A DNA stretch of 33,456 nucleotides from Ferruginibacter sp. GTDB taxonomy: Bacteria > Bacteroidota > Bacteroidia > Chitinophagales > Chitinophagaceae. The notes under the pieces were generated by a model. The model searched no databases. It saw only the letters and a list, made by a program, of their open reading frames with translations, and was not told where the DNA came from. The position numbers and the translations under genes are program-made. The stretch spans positions 1-33,456 of the forward strand of contig JANXSR010000012.1 of NCBI GenBank assembly GCA_025352625.1, written 5' to 3'. This document shows, piece by piece, positions 26,699-33,456 of this stretch (the stretch's first letter is position 1; every line of letters begins with the position of its first letter).

Positions 26699-26706
26699 TA
26701 TTTTTG
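26699..26706 (+). promoter_or_regulatory. Candidate -7 promoter element
   Basis: TATTTTTG matches TAnnTTTG and lies 23 bp before the ATG of the next gene. No -33 TTTG is seen at the usual distance. Confidence 0.35.
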
Positions 26707-26729
26707 CCATGTAAAGAAAACACTGTTTA

Positions 26730-27551
26730 ATGAAGCATAAAAAAAATATCCTACCTGTAATCTTATTATTTTTATTTAGTTTAATTGAGTTGTCTGCCGC
26801 TGCGCAAAACAAAAAAGCAGAAAGAAAAAAAGAGTTTTATTTTTCCTGGGGTTATAATAAGGAATGGTATACCAATAGTACGGTAAAAATAAATCAACCC
26901 TCACTTGGTAATAAATACAGTTTCGTAAATATCAAAGGGCACGATCATCCCGGATGGGATGAAGGCTTATTTACCAAAGCATTTACTATACCGCAATATA
27001 ATTATAGAATTGGCCTTGTAGTAGATAAAAAAAGGGGTATTGCTTTTGAAATAAATTTTGATCATACTAAATTTATTTTTGCTGATCAGGAAGCAAGGAT
27101 TAAAGGCACGCTCAACAGTAAAAGTGCTGATACCGTTGTTAATTTCTCACAACCAAACGGTTTTTGGTATTACCTTAACAATGGCGCAAATTTTTTACTT
27201 TTCAATGTTGTAAAACGCTGGCATTGGTATGCAGATAGAAAGGAAACCATAAAGATTGATTTTTTAGGTAAGGCAGGTATTGGGCCTGTTATACCGCATG
27301 TAGAAAATGCTTTCTTTGGCCAAAAAAATAAACAAGGTTTTCAGTTTGGTGGATGGAACATTGGAGCGGAAGCTGCTATAAGAACAACTTTCTTTAACTA
27401 TGTTTACCTGGAATATTCCAACAAGATTGACTATGCCCGTTACGCTAATTTAAAAATTTACGAAGGCACTGCAAAGCATGCCTTCGGTACCTATGAAATG
27501 ATTTTAAGCTTAGGTTTCACTTTCCCGGCAGGTGGTAAAGTGAAAAAATAA
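26730..27551 (+). CDS. Probable outer-membrane beta-barrel protein, unknown function
   Basis: The 273-residue protein has a signal peptide (about 1-25, ELSAAAQ). A basic stretch (KKAERKK) follows, then alternating aromatic/hydrophobic strands typical of small outer-membrane barrels: EFYFSWGYNKEWYT, YNYRIGLVVDKKRGIAFEINFDH, IKIDFLGKAGIGPVIPH, WNIGAEAAIRTTFFNYVYLEYSNKIDYA and MILSLGFTFPAG. I do not recognise a named family. The next gene starts 42 bp downstream and may be co-transcribed. Confidence 0.6.
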   Translation: MKHKKNILPVILLFLFSLIELSAAAQNKKAERKKEFYFSWGYNKEWYTNSTVKINQPSLGNKYSFVNIKGHDHPGWDEGLFTKAFTIPQYNYRIGLVVDKKRGIAFEINFDHTKFIFADQEARIKGTLNSKSADTVVNFSQPNGFWYYLNNGANFLLFNVVKRWHWYADRKETIKIDFLGKAGIGPVIPHVENAFFGQKNKQGFQFGGWNIGAEAAIRTTFFNYVYLEYSNKIDYARYANLKIYEGTAKHAFGTYEMILSLGFTFPAGGKVKK

Positions 27552-27593
27552 TGTTGTATTTAATTCATAAAACCGTTAGCTAAATCTATCAAT

Positions 27594-28361
27594 ATGCGTA
27601 TCATTTCTTACAATGTAAATGGCATACGTGCCGCAATTAAAAAAGGTTTTATTGATTGGCTTAAAACCAACCCGGCAGATATCATTTGCCTGCAGGAGAC
27701 TAAAGCAACTAAAGATGATGTGGATTACAAACAGCTGGATGACCTCGGGTTTCACCATCATTGGTTTAGCGCAAATAAAAAGGGCTATAGCGGTGTGGCT
27801 GTTTTCTCTAAAATAAAACCAGATAATGTAGTATTTGGTAACGGCCATGCATTAAGTGATGATGAGGGCAGGGTTATACAATTGGATTTTGGAGACATTC
27901 GGTTAATCAATGCTTATTTCCCCTCTGGTACAAGTGGAGATGAAAGGCAACAATTTAAATATGTTTGGCTGAATGAATTTCATACTTACCTCACTAACTT
28001 AAAAAAGAAATTTCCCAAAATTATTTTAGTGGGCGATTATAATATTGCCCATGAAGCAATTGATATTCATGATCCAAGGGGAAATAAAAACAGCAGCGGT
28101 TTTTTGCCGGAGGAGCGGGAGTGGATGACAAAATTTCTTGCAAGTGGCTGGATTGATACATTCAGAGAATTTCATCCCGAACCACACCGCTATAGCTGGT
28201 GGAGCCAACGTTTCCCGACTGTTCGTTTAAACAACAAAGGTTGGCGCATTGATTATATCACTGTTACTGAACCTCTAAAAAAACAATTGGTAGATGCTGA
28301 TATTTTCCCGGATGTAAAACACAGTGACCATTGCCCGGTATTTGTTGAAATTAAAAATTAA
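27594..28361 (+). CDS. xth: Exodeoxyribonuclease III
   Basis: The 255-residue enzyme is of the ExoIII/AP-endonuclease class of the EEP superfamily and acts in base-excision repair. Landmarks are MRIISYNVNGIRAA with Asn7, ICLQETKA with metal-ligand Glu35, SGVAVFSK, LINAYFPSG, LVGDYNIAHEAIDI (catalytic Asp and Asn), GFLPEEREWM, YSWWSQR, GWRIDYI and the C-terminal SDHCPVFVE (catalytic Asp-His). Length is normal for the family. It is followed 7 bp later by the DUF4286 gene, so the two likely share a transcript. Confidence 0.92.
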   Translation: MRIISYNVNGIRAAIKKGFIDWLKTNPADIICLQETKATKDDVDYKQLDDLGFHHHWFSANKKGYSGVAVFSKIKPDNVVFGNGHALSDDEGRVIQLDFGDIRLINAYFPSGTSGDERQQFKYVWLNEFHTYLTNLKKKFPKIILVGDYNIAHEAIDIHDPRGNKNSSGFLPEEREWMTKFLASGWIDTFREFHPEPHRYSWWSQRFPTVRLNNKGWRIDYITVTEPLKKQLVDADIFPDVKHSDHCPVFVEIKN

Positions 28362-28368
28362 ATCACTC

Positions 28369-28674
28369 ATGTACATTTACAATGTAACATCAAAAATAGA
28401 CGCTGATATACATCAGGAATGGCTGGCCTGGTTAAAGGAAGAACACATACCAGACATGATTGAAACAGGTTGCTTTACTGAAGCAGGAATATTAAGATTA
28501 TTAGAAACTGATGATACTGAAGGACCGACTTACGCTGTTCAATATAGTGCAGAAAGTAAAAGCTTGTATAACCATTACATTGAAAAATTTTCGCATAGTA
28601 TGCGTCAAAAATCTTTTGATAAATGGGGCAATAAATTCATTGCATTTCGCTCATTAATGCAGGTTGTTAACTAA
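28369..28674 (+). CDS. DUF4286 family protein
   Basis: The 101-residue cytoplasmic protein starts MYIYNVTSKIDADIHQEWLAWL and continues EEHIPDMIETGCFTEAGILRLL, the pattern of DUF4286 (PF14114), a small Bacteroidota family of ferredoxin-like/dimeric alpha-beta-barrel appearance. No function is known. I start at the ATG at 28369, because the longer open frame overlaps the xth gene and adds residues unlike the family. It lies 7 bp after xth. Confidence 0.85.
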   Translation: MYIYNVTSKIDADIHQEWLAWLKEEHIPDMIETGCFTEAGILRLLETDDTEGPTYAVQYSAESKSLYNHYIEKFSHSMRQKSFDKWGNKFIAFRSLMQVVN

Positions 28675-28719
28675 TTGTGCAAAACAAATAAATTCGTTTT
28701 GTTAAATAAAATTCCTTTG

Positions 28720-28870
28720 TATATTAACCTCAAAACCGCATGGGCATTGGTTTTGAGGTTAATATAACTGAAAACCGCTACAGCACTGCATTTCAGCAGG
28801 TGTAGTAAATTTTGGGGGTTAGTATTTCTTTCTTAAAATGTCTAAATCCCTTGTTCCTTGCGGTTTTCAG
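28720..28870. ncRNA. Highly structured intergenic region, candidate ncRNA
   Basis: This sits in the 291-bp gap between DUF4286 and HU, with no credible ORF. Stem A is a perfect 18-bp inverted repeat (28720-28737 with 28749-28766, 11-nt loop). Stem B is a perfect 11-bp pairing, CTGAAAACCGC (28768-28778) with GCGGTTTTCAG (28860-28870). Inside B lie hairpin C (TACA/TGTA and CTGC/GCAG, 28779-28804) and hairpin D (GGG.TTAG with CTAA..CCC, 28816-28850), giving a three-way junction. AAAACCGC of stem A (28732-28739) can alternatively pair with the right arm of B. It lies upstream of the HU promoter, so it is not part of the HU leader as predicted. The strand is undetermined. It could also be a decayed mobile element. 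Confidence 0.45.
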
Positions 28871-28904
28871 CGATTTATTAGTAATAAATTTTCATAGAAA
28901 AAAT

Positions 28905-28934
28905 TTTGTTGCAATTAAAAACCTTCTATATTTG
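28905..28934 (+). promoter_or_regulatory. HU promoter (TTTG / TAnnTTTG)
   Basis: TTTG (28905-28908), an 18-bp spacer and TATATTTG (28927-28934) match the Bacteroidota housekeeping promoter fully. It lies 31 bp upstream of the HU ATG and is the clearest promoter in the window. Confidence 0.8.
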
Positions 28935-28944
28935 TTGCAGTTAA
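28905..28944 (+). repeat. 14-bp direct repeat over the HU promoter (possible operator)
   Basis: TTTGTTGCAATTAA (28905-28918) and TTTGTTGCAGTTAA (28931-28944) agree in 13 of 14 positions, with starts 26 bp apart. Each copy overlaps one promoter element. It may be an operator, or a duplication that created the promoter spacing. Confidence 0.65.
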
Positions 28945-28965
28945 TAAAATTTCAAAAATATAATT

Positions 28966-29235
28966 ATGAACAAAGCAGAATTAATTTCAAAAATTGCTGA
29001 TGATGCCGGCATTACTAAGACGCAAGCCAATGCAACTTTAGATTCTTTTGTAGAAGCAGTTACAAAAACTTTAAAAGGAAATGGTAAAGTAACTTTAGTT
29101 GGTTTCGGTACTTTTTCAGTTTCTAAAAGAGCTGCCCGTAACGGCCGCAATCCACAAACTGGAGCTGTTATTAAAATCAAAGCTAAAAAAGTAGCTAAGT
29201 TTAAAGCCGGGAAAGAATTGTCAGGTAAATTGTAA
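28966..29235 (+). CDS. hup: HU-family DNA-binding protein
   Basis: The 89-residue nucleoid protein has the full HU/IHF fold: MNKAELISKIADDAGITKTQANATLDSFVEAVT, the GNGKVTLVGFGTFSV core, the arm RAARNGRNPQTGAVIKIKAKKVAKFKAGKEL with the minor-groove-intercalating Pro in RNPQTG, and a C-terminal helix. It bends and compacts DNA as a dimer. It has its own strong promoter and terminator, as expected for an abundant protein. Confidence 0.96.
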   Translation: MNKAELISKIADDAGITKTQANATLDSFVEAVTKTLKGNGKVTLVGFGTFSVSKRAARNGRNPQTGAVIKIKAKKVAKFKAGKELSGKL

Positions 29236-29253
29236 TGTTTGCCAAAACACATT

Positions 29254-29286
29254 AAAAAGCAAGACATATTACAGTCTTGCTTTTTT
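29254..29286 (+). terminator. Intrinsic terminator of HU
   Basis: AAAAAGCAAGAC (29254-29265) pairs perfectly with GTCTTGCTTTTT (29274-29285), with an 8-base loop and a continuing T. It starts 18 bp after the HU stop. Confidence 0.9.
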
Positions 29287-29320
29287 CATCTTATCTAAAT
29301 AATCTAAAATAAATAACACT

Positions 29321-29437
29321 ATGGGACGTGGAGATATTAAAACCAAAAAAGGGAAAATTACAAAAGGATCTTTTGGCAAAACAAGGCCATCAAAACCGGC
29401 TAAAAAAAATGTAGCCCCCAAAGCTAAAGAAGCTTAA
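29321..29437 (+). CDS. 30S ribosomal protein THX
   Basis: This 38-residue ORF begins MGRGDIKTKKGKITKGSFGK and ends in a Lys/Pro/Ala-rich tail. The MGRGD.KTKKGKI..G..GK.RP pattern is that of bacterial ribosomal protein bTHX, a tiny basic protein bound to the small subunit. It is shorter than common gene-calling cut-offs. It follows the HU terminator by 34 bp, so it needs its own promoter, which I could not place. A hairpin repeat follows its stop codon. Confidence 0.85.
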   Translation: MGRGDIKTKKGKITKGSFGKTRPSKPAKKNVAPKAKEA

Positions 29438-29449
29438 TAAAAAATTAGT

Positions 29450-29496
29450 GATAGTGGATAGTTGTTGCTTTTTGCAGTTTTCAATTATCCATTATC
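29450..29496. repeat. ATTATCCATTATC-type hairpin between THX and pdxH
   Basis: GATAGTGGATAGTTG (29450-29464) and CAATTATCCATTATC (29482-29496) pair over 15 bp; the two non-Watson-Crick positions are G-U in RNA read on the plus strand. The arm sequence matches the repeat before recR (21264-21357). It may act as a terminator-like structure between the convergent THX and pdxH genes, though no T-tract follows. Confidence 0.6.
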
Positions 29497-29503
29497 CTGT
29501 TTA

Positions 29504-30145
29504 TTAAGGGGCAAGTCTTTCAATTATCCAGGCACCATTTTGTTGCAAAGTATATTGCAACCGATCGTGCAACCTGCTTTTTCTGCCCTGCCAAAACTCT
29601 ATCAATTGTGGCTTTAGGCGATAGCCTCCCCAATGTGGCGGCCGTGTTATTGATTCCTCTTCAAATTGTTCCGTGTATCTTATTACATTTTCTTCAATAA
29701 CACTTCTGTCTACAATTAAGCTGCTTTGTGGTGATGCCCATGCTCCAACCTGGCTTCCTGTAGGTCTTGAAAAAAAATAGGCATCACTTTCTTCGCTACT
29801 AACTTTTTCTACTATCCCTTCTATCCTAACCTGCCGCTCGAGTTCTTTCCAAAAAAATACAATAGTTGCCTGTGGGTTATCGGCAAGATCCTTCCCTTTA
29901 TGACTTTCATAATTAGTAAAAAAAACAAACCCCTTTTCGTTATAATCTTTCAGCAAAACAATTCGTGCTGATGGTTTTCCCTCCCTGGTAGCAGTTGCCA
30001 ATGTCATGGCATTTACTTCTTCTATCGCACTCTTCACAGCCTCCTGCCACCAATGGTCGAACTGAGTAATAGGATTGTTTTGCACGCCTGATTCGTTTAA
30101 TGTTTCCAGCATATACTCTTTCCTTATATCAGCAATTGCACCCAT
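29504..30145 (-). CDS. pdxH: Pyridoxamine 5'-phosphate oxidase
   Basis: The 213-residue FMN enzyme oxidises pyridoxine/pyridoxamine 5'-phosphate to pyridoxal 5'-phosphate. Family blocks are IADIRKEYMLETL, ITQFDHWWQEAV, AMTLATATREGKPSARIVLLKDYNEKGFVFFTNYESHKG, the VFFWKELERQVRIEG strand, YFFSRPTGSQVGAWAS.QSS, HWGGYRLKPQLIEFWQG and the C-terminal RLHDRLQY. The start at 30145 (MGAIADIRKEYM) matches family N-termini; the open frame has 7 more codons. On the minus strand it follows the YIP1 gene, but a terminator lies between them. Confidence 0.96.
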   Translation of the reverse strand: MGAIADIRKEYMLETLNESGVQNNPITQFDHWWQEAVKSAIEEVNAMTLATATREGKPSARIVLLKDYNEKGFVFFTNYESHKGKDLADNPQATIVFFWKELERQVRIEGIVEKVSSEESDAYFFSRPTGSQVGAWASPQSSLIVDRSVIEENVIRYTEQFEEESITRPPHWGGYRLKPQLIEFWQGRKSRLHDRLQYTLQQNGAWIIERLAP

Positions 30146-30188
30146 ATTTTTAATTTTATACTGCAAAATTCAACTAAATAAAGCAAAC

Positions 30189-30219
30189 AAAAAAAGCATC
30201 CTGAAATTTCAGAATGCTT
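30189..30219 (-). terminator. Intrinsic terminator after the YIP1 gene
   Basis: On the minus strand AAGCATTCTGAAA pairs with TTTCAGGATGCTT (30219-30194) with one T-G wobble. It is followed by a run of seven T (complement of 30189-30195). It is 23 bp past the YIP1-family stop and 44 bp before pdxH. Confidence 0.75.
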
Positions 30220-30241
30220 CGGTAATAAATTTATAAAATAG

Positions 30242-30838
30242 TTATCCTACTTTTATGCTTCCTGTACTTAACCTGGTTCCCAAAATTGTCCCCAGTATCA
30301 TTCCCAATATAGCGTACACAACAATTAACACCACTATTGTAACTACCAGATAAATTACTTTTTTATCTTCCGGTGTATTCTTTAAAGGCCCAAGACCAAG
30401 ATACATCAGGTAAACGCCATATAATCCAAACAAACTTCCAAGCCATCCAATGGCAGGAAAAATATTCAGTAGTGCCCCTATAAAAGCCGGGGTGTATCCA
30501 TAAGCCACTAATTGTGCAGATTTATTAATATTTTTTGTTGAAGAAAAGGAAGGAGCAAGGGCATCAACAACATAAGCAGTTACAATTACACCCACTACCG
30601 CCGATACAACCTGCACTACAGCCATTTTAATTCCCCATTCCATACCTTTCATTCTAAAAAATCCATAATCAATTCCAATAAAACCGTAGCCGATAAATGT
30701 GGCTGCCGCTCCTAATAATGCTAAAGGAACTACATACGTTGTTATTACAGCAGAAAGTGTCTGTTCTTCTGTATTAATTTTTTCCCATTCGCTTTTAGGA
30801 TTGGTAATGATGTTCTTAATTCGTTCAATTAAATTCAT
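30242..30838 (-). CDS. YIP1-family inner-membrane protein
   Basis: The 198-residue protein begins with a cytoplasmic segment typical of bacterial Yip1 proteins (MNLIERIKNIITNPKSEWEKI). About five hydrophobic spans follow: YVVPLALLGAAATFIGYGF, AVVQVVSAVVGVIVTAYVVD, YTPAFIGALLNIFPAIGWLG, LFGLYGVYLMYLGLG and VIYLVVTIVVLIVVYAILG. YGYTPAFIG is a recurrent family motif. The bacterial function is unknown. It follows the coiled-coil gene by 69 bp on the same strand. Confidence 0.85.
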   Translation of the reverse strand: MNLIERIKNIITNPKSEWEKINTEEQTLSAVITTYVVPLALLGAAATFIGYGFIGIDYGFFRMKGMEWGIKMAVVQVVSAVVGVIVTAYVVDALAPSFSSTKNINKSAQLVAYGYTPAFIGALLNIFPAIGWLGSLFGLYGVYLMYLGLGPLKNTPEDKKVIYLVVTIVVLIVVYAILGMILGTILGTRLSTGSIKVG

Positions 30839-30907
30839 ATAAAATAATTTTTAGAAAAGTAAAATAGAAAAATCGGCCGATGTATCCTACTGTTTGCTAA
30901 TTTATTT

Positions 30908-31408
30908 TTATTCTTTCAACGCTGCCAGGGCTTTCCACTCATCTCTTTCCTGTTCTGCATCAGCTAAACGACTTTCAAGTTCTGCAATCTGACTGGCTTG
31001 TTGTTGCAATAAAAGATTTCTATTTTTTAAGTCCTGCAGTTGGTCCTGTAAATCTGCAACATTTATCTTTAAGTAATTATTTTGTTGTTGAAGATCTTCC
31101 AGTTGATGTTTAAATCCTACGCTCTCACCGGATAGTTGCTGAAGATCCATTGGCCTGTTAAGGATACCTTCCTTTTCTTTAGAAAAGTCGTCCATATAAT
31201 TTTGCAAAAGTTCCAGTTCCATCACCTGGTTATCAAGCCTGCTTGTTAGTTCGTTACCATTAACTATTTGTTGCCTCATGTCCAGCATCTCCCGTTCCTT
31301 AATAGTGGTATTAAATTCATTTTCTTCCAGCCTTGCCCTTAGGTTTGTATTTTCTGCTACTAATTGCTTTATCTGTACTGCTAAATCAATTTTATCCGTA
31401 TTATCCAT
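30908..31408 (-). CDS. Coiled-coil protein of unknown function
   Basis: The 166-residue protein is almost entirely coiled coil: heptad-rich stretches at about residues 8-75 (IKQLVAENTNLRARLEENEF) and 98-163 (QLEDLQQQNNYLKINVADLQ, QIAELESRLADAEQERDEW), broken by a Pro/Gly-containing hinge near residues 85-97. No signal peptide or membrane segment is present. I do not recognise the family. It is separated from pyrH upstream by a terminator and a 248-bp gap in which, apart from that terminator, I see no gene or clear promoter. Confidence 0.78.
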   Translation of the reverse strand: MDNTDKIDLAVQIKQLVAENTNLRARLEENEFNTTIKEREMLDMRQQIVNGNELTSRLDNQVMELELLQNYMDDFSKEKEGILNRPMDLQQLSGESVGFKHQLEDLQQQNNYLKINVADLQDQLQDLKNRNLLLQQQASQIAELESRLADAEQERDEWKALAALKE

Positions 31409-31606
31409 AATTATTCGGCTAAAAAATTATTATGATTCCTGAAAAAATTACTGTGATTTTTTACTCTAAAAATAATGAATAAAAATAGTAATCTAAAAAG
31501 GAGGTGGTTGTATTTAAATTATACGATTTAGAGAAGGAGTAATATAAAAGCAATTAAATATTCCGCTAATTGCAGGAATCTGATATTCGATAAGATTAAT
31601 AAAAAT

Positions 31607-31642
31607 AAAAAGCTTCCGGCATTACATACCGGAAGCTTTTTT
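31607..31642 (-). terminator. Intrinsic terminator of pyrH
   Basis: AAAAAGCTTCCGG (31607-31619) pairs perfectly with CCGGAAGCTTTTT (31629-31641) around a 9-base loop. On the minus strand it ends in a T run and lies 15 bp past the pyrH stop. It is symmetrical, so it could also work on the plus strand. Confidence 0.85.
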
Positions 31643-31656
31643 ATACTAAGATTTTT

Positions 31657-32370
31657 TTAGCCTTTCACCAATGTGCCTACATTTTCACCTGTTATTACTT
31701 TTAATAAATTACCCTCTTTGTTCATATCAAAAACAATGATGGGTAGTTCGTTTTCCATGCATAAAGTAAAAGCAGTCATGTCCATCACTTTTAAATTTTT
31801 GCTGATGCATTCATTAAAACTAATATTTTCAAATTTTGTTGCAGTCGCATCTTTTTCCGGATCGGCAGAATAGATACCGTCAACTCTTGTACCTTTTAAA
31901 ATTACTTCTGCTTTTATTTCTATTGCTCTTAAAGAGCCGGCTGTATCAGTAGTAAAGTAAGGATTTCCTGTGCCTGCACCAAAGATAACCACACGCCCTT
32001 TTTCCAGATGTCGCATTGCTCTTCTTCTAATGTAAGGTTCTGCAATCTGTTCCATTTTAATGGCACTTTGCAACCTCGTATAAACGCCCGCCTTTTCCAG
32101 TCCGCTTTGTAAAGCCATTCCATTAATAACAGTAGCCAGCATACCCATATAATCACCTTGTGCCCTCTCAATGCCGGTTTCAGCCTCATTCATACCACGG
32201 TAAATATTACCACCGCCAATTACAATTGCTACCTGTACCCCTAATTCTATAATGCTTTTAATGTCTCTTGCATATCGTGCTATCACATTACTGTCTAAGC
32301 CAAAATTTTTATCCCCCATTAAGGATTCGCCAGAAAGTTTGAGAAGAATTCGTTTGTATTTGGGAAGCAT
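31657..32370 (-). CDS. pyrH: UMP kinase
   Basis: The 237-residue amino-acid-kinase-fold enzyme phosphorylates UMP to UDP in pyrimidine synthesis. Blocks are [44 protein letters not shown], the [28 protein letters not shown] segment, and [17 protein letters not shown], typical of bacterial PyrH. It lies downstream of tsf on the same strand (119 bp, with a terminator between), the conserved rpsB-tsf-pyrH order. TATCTTCG on the minus strand (32400-32393) is one base off the -7 consensus and might give pyrH its own promoter. frr, often next, is absent here. Confidence 0.97.
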   Translation of the reverse strand: MLPKYKRILLKLSGESLMGDKNFGLDSNVIARYARDIKSIIELGVQVAIVIGGGNIYRGMNEAETGIERAQGDYMGMLATVINGMALQSGLEKAGVYTRLQSAIKMEQIAEPYIRRRAMRHLEKGRVVIFGAGTGNPYFTTDTAGSLRAIEIKAEVILKGTRVDGIYSADPEKDATATKFENISFNECISKNLKVMDMTAFTLCMENELPIIVFDMNKEGNLLKVITGENVGTLVKG

Positions 32371-32441
32371 AAAGCGTAATTTTTTTGCGATGCGAAGATA
32401 TAGATTTTTATGGCCCTGATTATTTTAAAACTTCATCAAAT

Positions 32442-32470
32442 AAAAAAAGCGAAACTTTCGCTTCGCTTTT
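32442..32470 (-). terminator. Intrinsic terminator of tsf
   Basis: On the minus strand AAAGCGAA pairs with TTCGCTTT (32469-32446) around an 8-base loop, followed by a run of T (complement of 32442-32448). A tighter alternative pairing of GCGAAA with TTTCGC also exists. It lies 20 bp past the tsf stop. Confidence 0.7.
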
Positions 32471-32489
32471 GTAAAAAATATAAAGGAAA

Positions 32490-33311
32490 TTATCCTAATG
32501 CTACTCTTTTAAATTCGGTCACCTTTAAATCAGCACTCACACTTTTTAAATAATCTGCAACAGATTTGCTGTTGTCTTTTACAAAAGCCTGGGCCAATAA
32601 AGTATTATCCTTAAAAAATTTATTTACTTTCCCAACTGCAATCTTTTCAGCCATTTCAGCTGGTTTGCCTTCTGCTTTAATTTGCTCAATAGCTATTTCT
32701 CTTTCTCTTGCAATTGTTTCAGGAGCGATAGAAGTTTCATCAATCGCCAAAGGATTCATTGCTGCAATCTGCATGGCAACATCTTTACCTGCTTCCACTG
32801 CATCTTTATTAAACCCCACTAATACTCCCATACGGTTTGCACCGTGTATGTAGGAAGCAACAAAAGGTGCTTCTACCCTTTCAAATTTAATGGCAATTTT
32901 TTCTCCGATGGCAGCTAATTTATCATTGATCAGTTCAGATACTTTAGTACCGTTGATAGCTACTTCATTTAATTCTTCCGCGCTTTTTACATTATTTGCA
33001 ATGGCCGCATCCATAATGCTTTGAGAGAAAGCAACAAATTCTGCATTCTTGCTTACAAAGTCGGTTTCGCAACTGATGCAAACAATAATACCGGTTTTAT
33101 TGTCGGCAGTAGTTTTTGCCAATACCACCCCTTCTTTTGCTTCCCTGTCGCTGCGTTTGGCAGCCACTTTTTGTCCTTGTTTACGTAACCAGTCAATGGC
33201 AGCTTCAAAATCGCCATTGCTTTCAGTTAATGCTTTACGGCAATCTAACATGCCGGCTCCTGTTGATTGACGCAGCTTGTTGATATCGGCTGCGGTAATT
33301 GTTGCACTCAT
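32490..33311 (-). CDS. tsf: Elongation factor Ts
   Basis: The 273-residue nucleotide-exchange factor regenerates EF-Tu-GTP. It has the N-terminal UBA-like domain (ITAADINKLRQSTGAGMLDCRKAL, IDWLRKQGQKVAAKRSDREAKEG) and the conserved CETDFVSKNAEF motif that contacts EF-Tu. HGANRMGVLVGFN and MQIAAMNPLAID follow in the core. Length and order are normal. It lies 88 bp downstream of the probable rpsB end and is probably co-transcribed with it. Confidence 0.97.
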   Translation of the reverse strand: MSATITAADINKLRQSTGAGMLDCRKALTESNGDFEAAIDWLRKQGQKVAAKRSDREAKEGVVLAKTTADNKTGIIVCISCETDFVSKNAEFVAFSQSIMDAAIANNVKSAEELNEVAINGTKVSELINDKLAAIGEKIAIKFERVEAPFVASYIHGANRMGVLVGFNKDAVEAGKDVAMQIAAMNPLAIDETSIAPETIAREREIAIEQIKAEGKPAEMAEKIAVGKVNKFFKDNTLLAQAFVKDNSKSVADYLKSVSADLKVTEFKRVALG

Positions 33312-33399
33312 AATTATATTTTTTAACTTAAAAATTCACCTGCTGTTACACAAATGAATTTTTGTAAAATTGTAAGATTGTTAATTAAAGAACTGAATT

Positions 33400-33456
33400 T
33401 TACCTTGGACCACTACCGCCGCCGGTTGCTGGTCTTCTGCCACCTGCTCCCGGACC
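33400..33456 (-). CDS. rpsB: Probable 30S ribosomal protein S2, C-terminal tail (partial)
   Basis: An open frame enters from the window edge on the minus strand and ends at TAA (33402-33400). The visible 18 residues, GPGAGGRRPATGGGSGPR, are a Gly/Arg/Pro-rich tail. The identity comes mainly from position: rpsB precedes tsf in most bacteria, and low-complexity C-terminal tails occur on S2 in Bacteroidota. The core of the protein is outside the window. Confidence 0.55.
   Translation of the reverse strand, partial: GPGAGGRRPATGGGSGPR

Noticed and set aside
31496-31505. AAAAAGGAGG resembling a strong Shine-Dalgarno site on the plus strand
   Set aside because: The reading frame that follows is only about a dozen codons, and this lineage rarely uses such sites.
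1-33456. CRISPR array, insertion sequence, prophage or defence island
   Set aside because: No regularly spaced direct repeats, transposase, integrase or structural phage genes were found; the ORF6N gene alone is not evidence of a prophage.

Overview
This window is chromosomal DNA of a Bacteroidota bacterium, most likely a member of the Chitinophagales/Chitinophagaceae. The evidence is gene content (GH97, DUF5916, DUF4286, a split metH, an ORF6N protein, ribosomal protein THX, a GCAQIGAP-type surface lipoprotein), the lack of Shine-Dalgarno sequences in front of most genes, and several promoter-like sites matching the Bacteroidota consensus TTTG / TAnnTTTG. No rRNA, CRISPR array, transposase or prophage block was seen.

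Region 1 (1-8271) is a glucuronoxylan-utilisation block. On the plus strand lie the end of xylose isomerase (xylA), mannonate dehydratase (uxuA), a secreted GH115 alpha-glucuronidase, a secreted GH43 enzyme and a secreted GH10 endo-xylanase. A GH97 glycosidase converges on them from the minus strand. The exported enzymes would cut the xylan backbone and remove (methyl)glucuronate and xylose or arabinose. XylA and UxuA take the two main products into central metabolism. No SusC/SusD pair is in the window. A pair of mirrored GC-rich hairpins separates xylA from uxuA.

Region 2 (8340-16518) is mixed: peptidase E, a secreted transglutaminase-like protein, a DUF1080 protein, a DUF5916 outer-membrane protein, tRNA-Arg(CCT), a membrane TPR protein, and a protealysin-like M4 metalloprotease with a small gene that looks like its inhibitor emfourin. 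An SRPBCC protein closes the region.

Region 3 (16640-28674) carries an SF1 helicase fused to a Cys-cluster RecB-type nuclease, an Ig-like lipoprotein, recR, and methionine synthase split into two genes with an ORF6N-domain gene inserted between them. It continues with a probable outer-membrane beta-barrel protein, exodeoxyribonuclease III and a DUF4286 protein.

Region 4 (28675-33456) starts with a highly structured non-coding interval, followed by HU with a clear promoter and a direct repeat, and the tiny ribosomal protein THX. On the minus strand are the translation/nucleotide genes rpsB (end)-tsf-pyrH, then a coiled-coil protein, a YIP1-family membrane protein and pdxH. Terminator hairpins separate most of these units.

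The least expected items are the folded RNA candidate before HU, the ORF6N gene inside the split metH operon, the protease-inhibitor pair, the structured metH leader, and the mirrored hairpins between xylA and uxuA.
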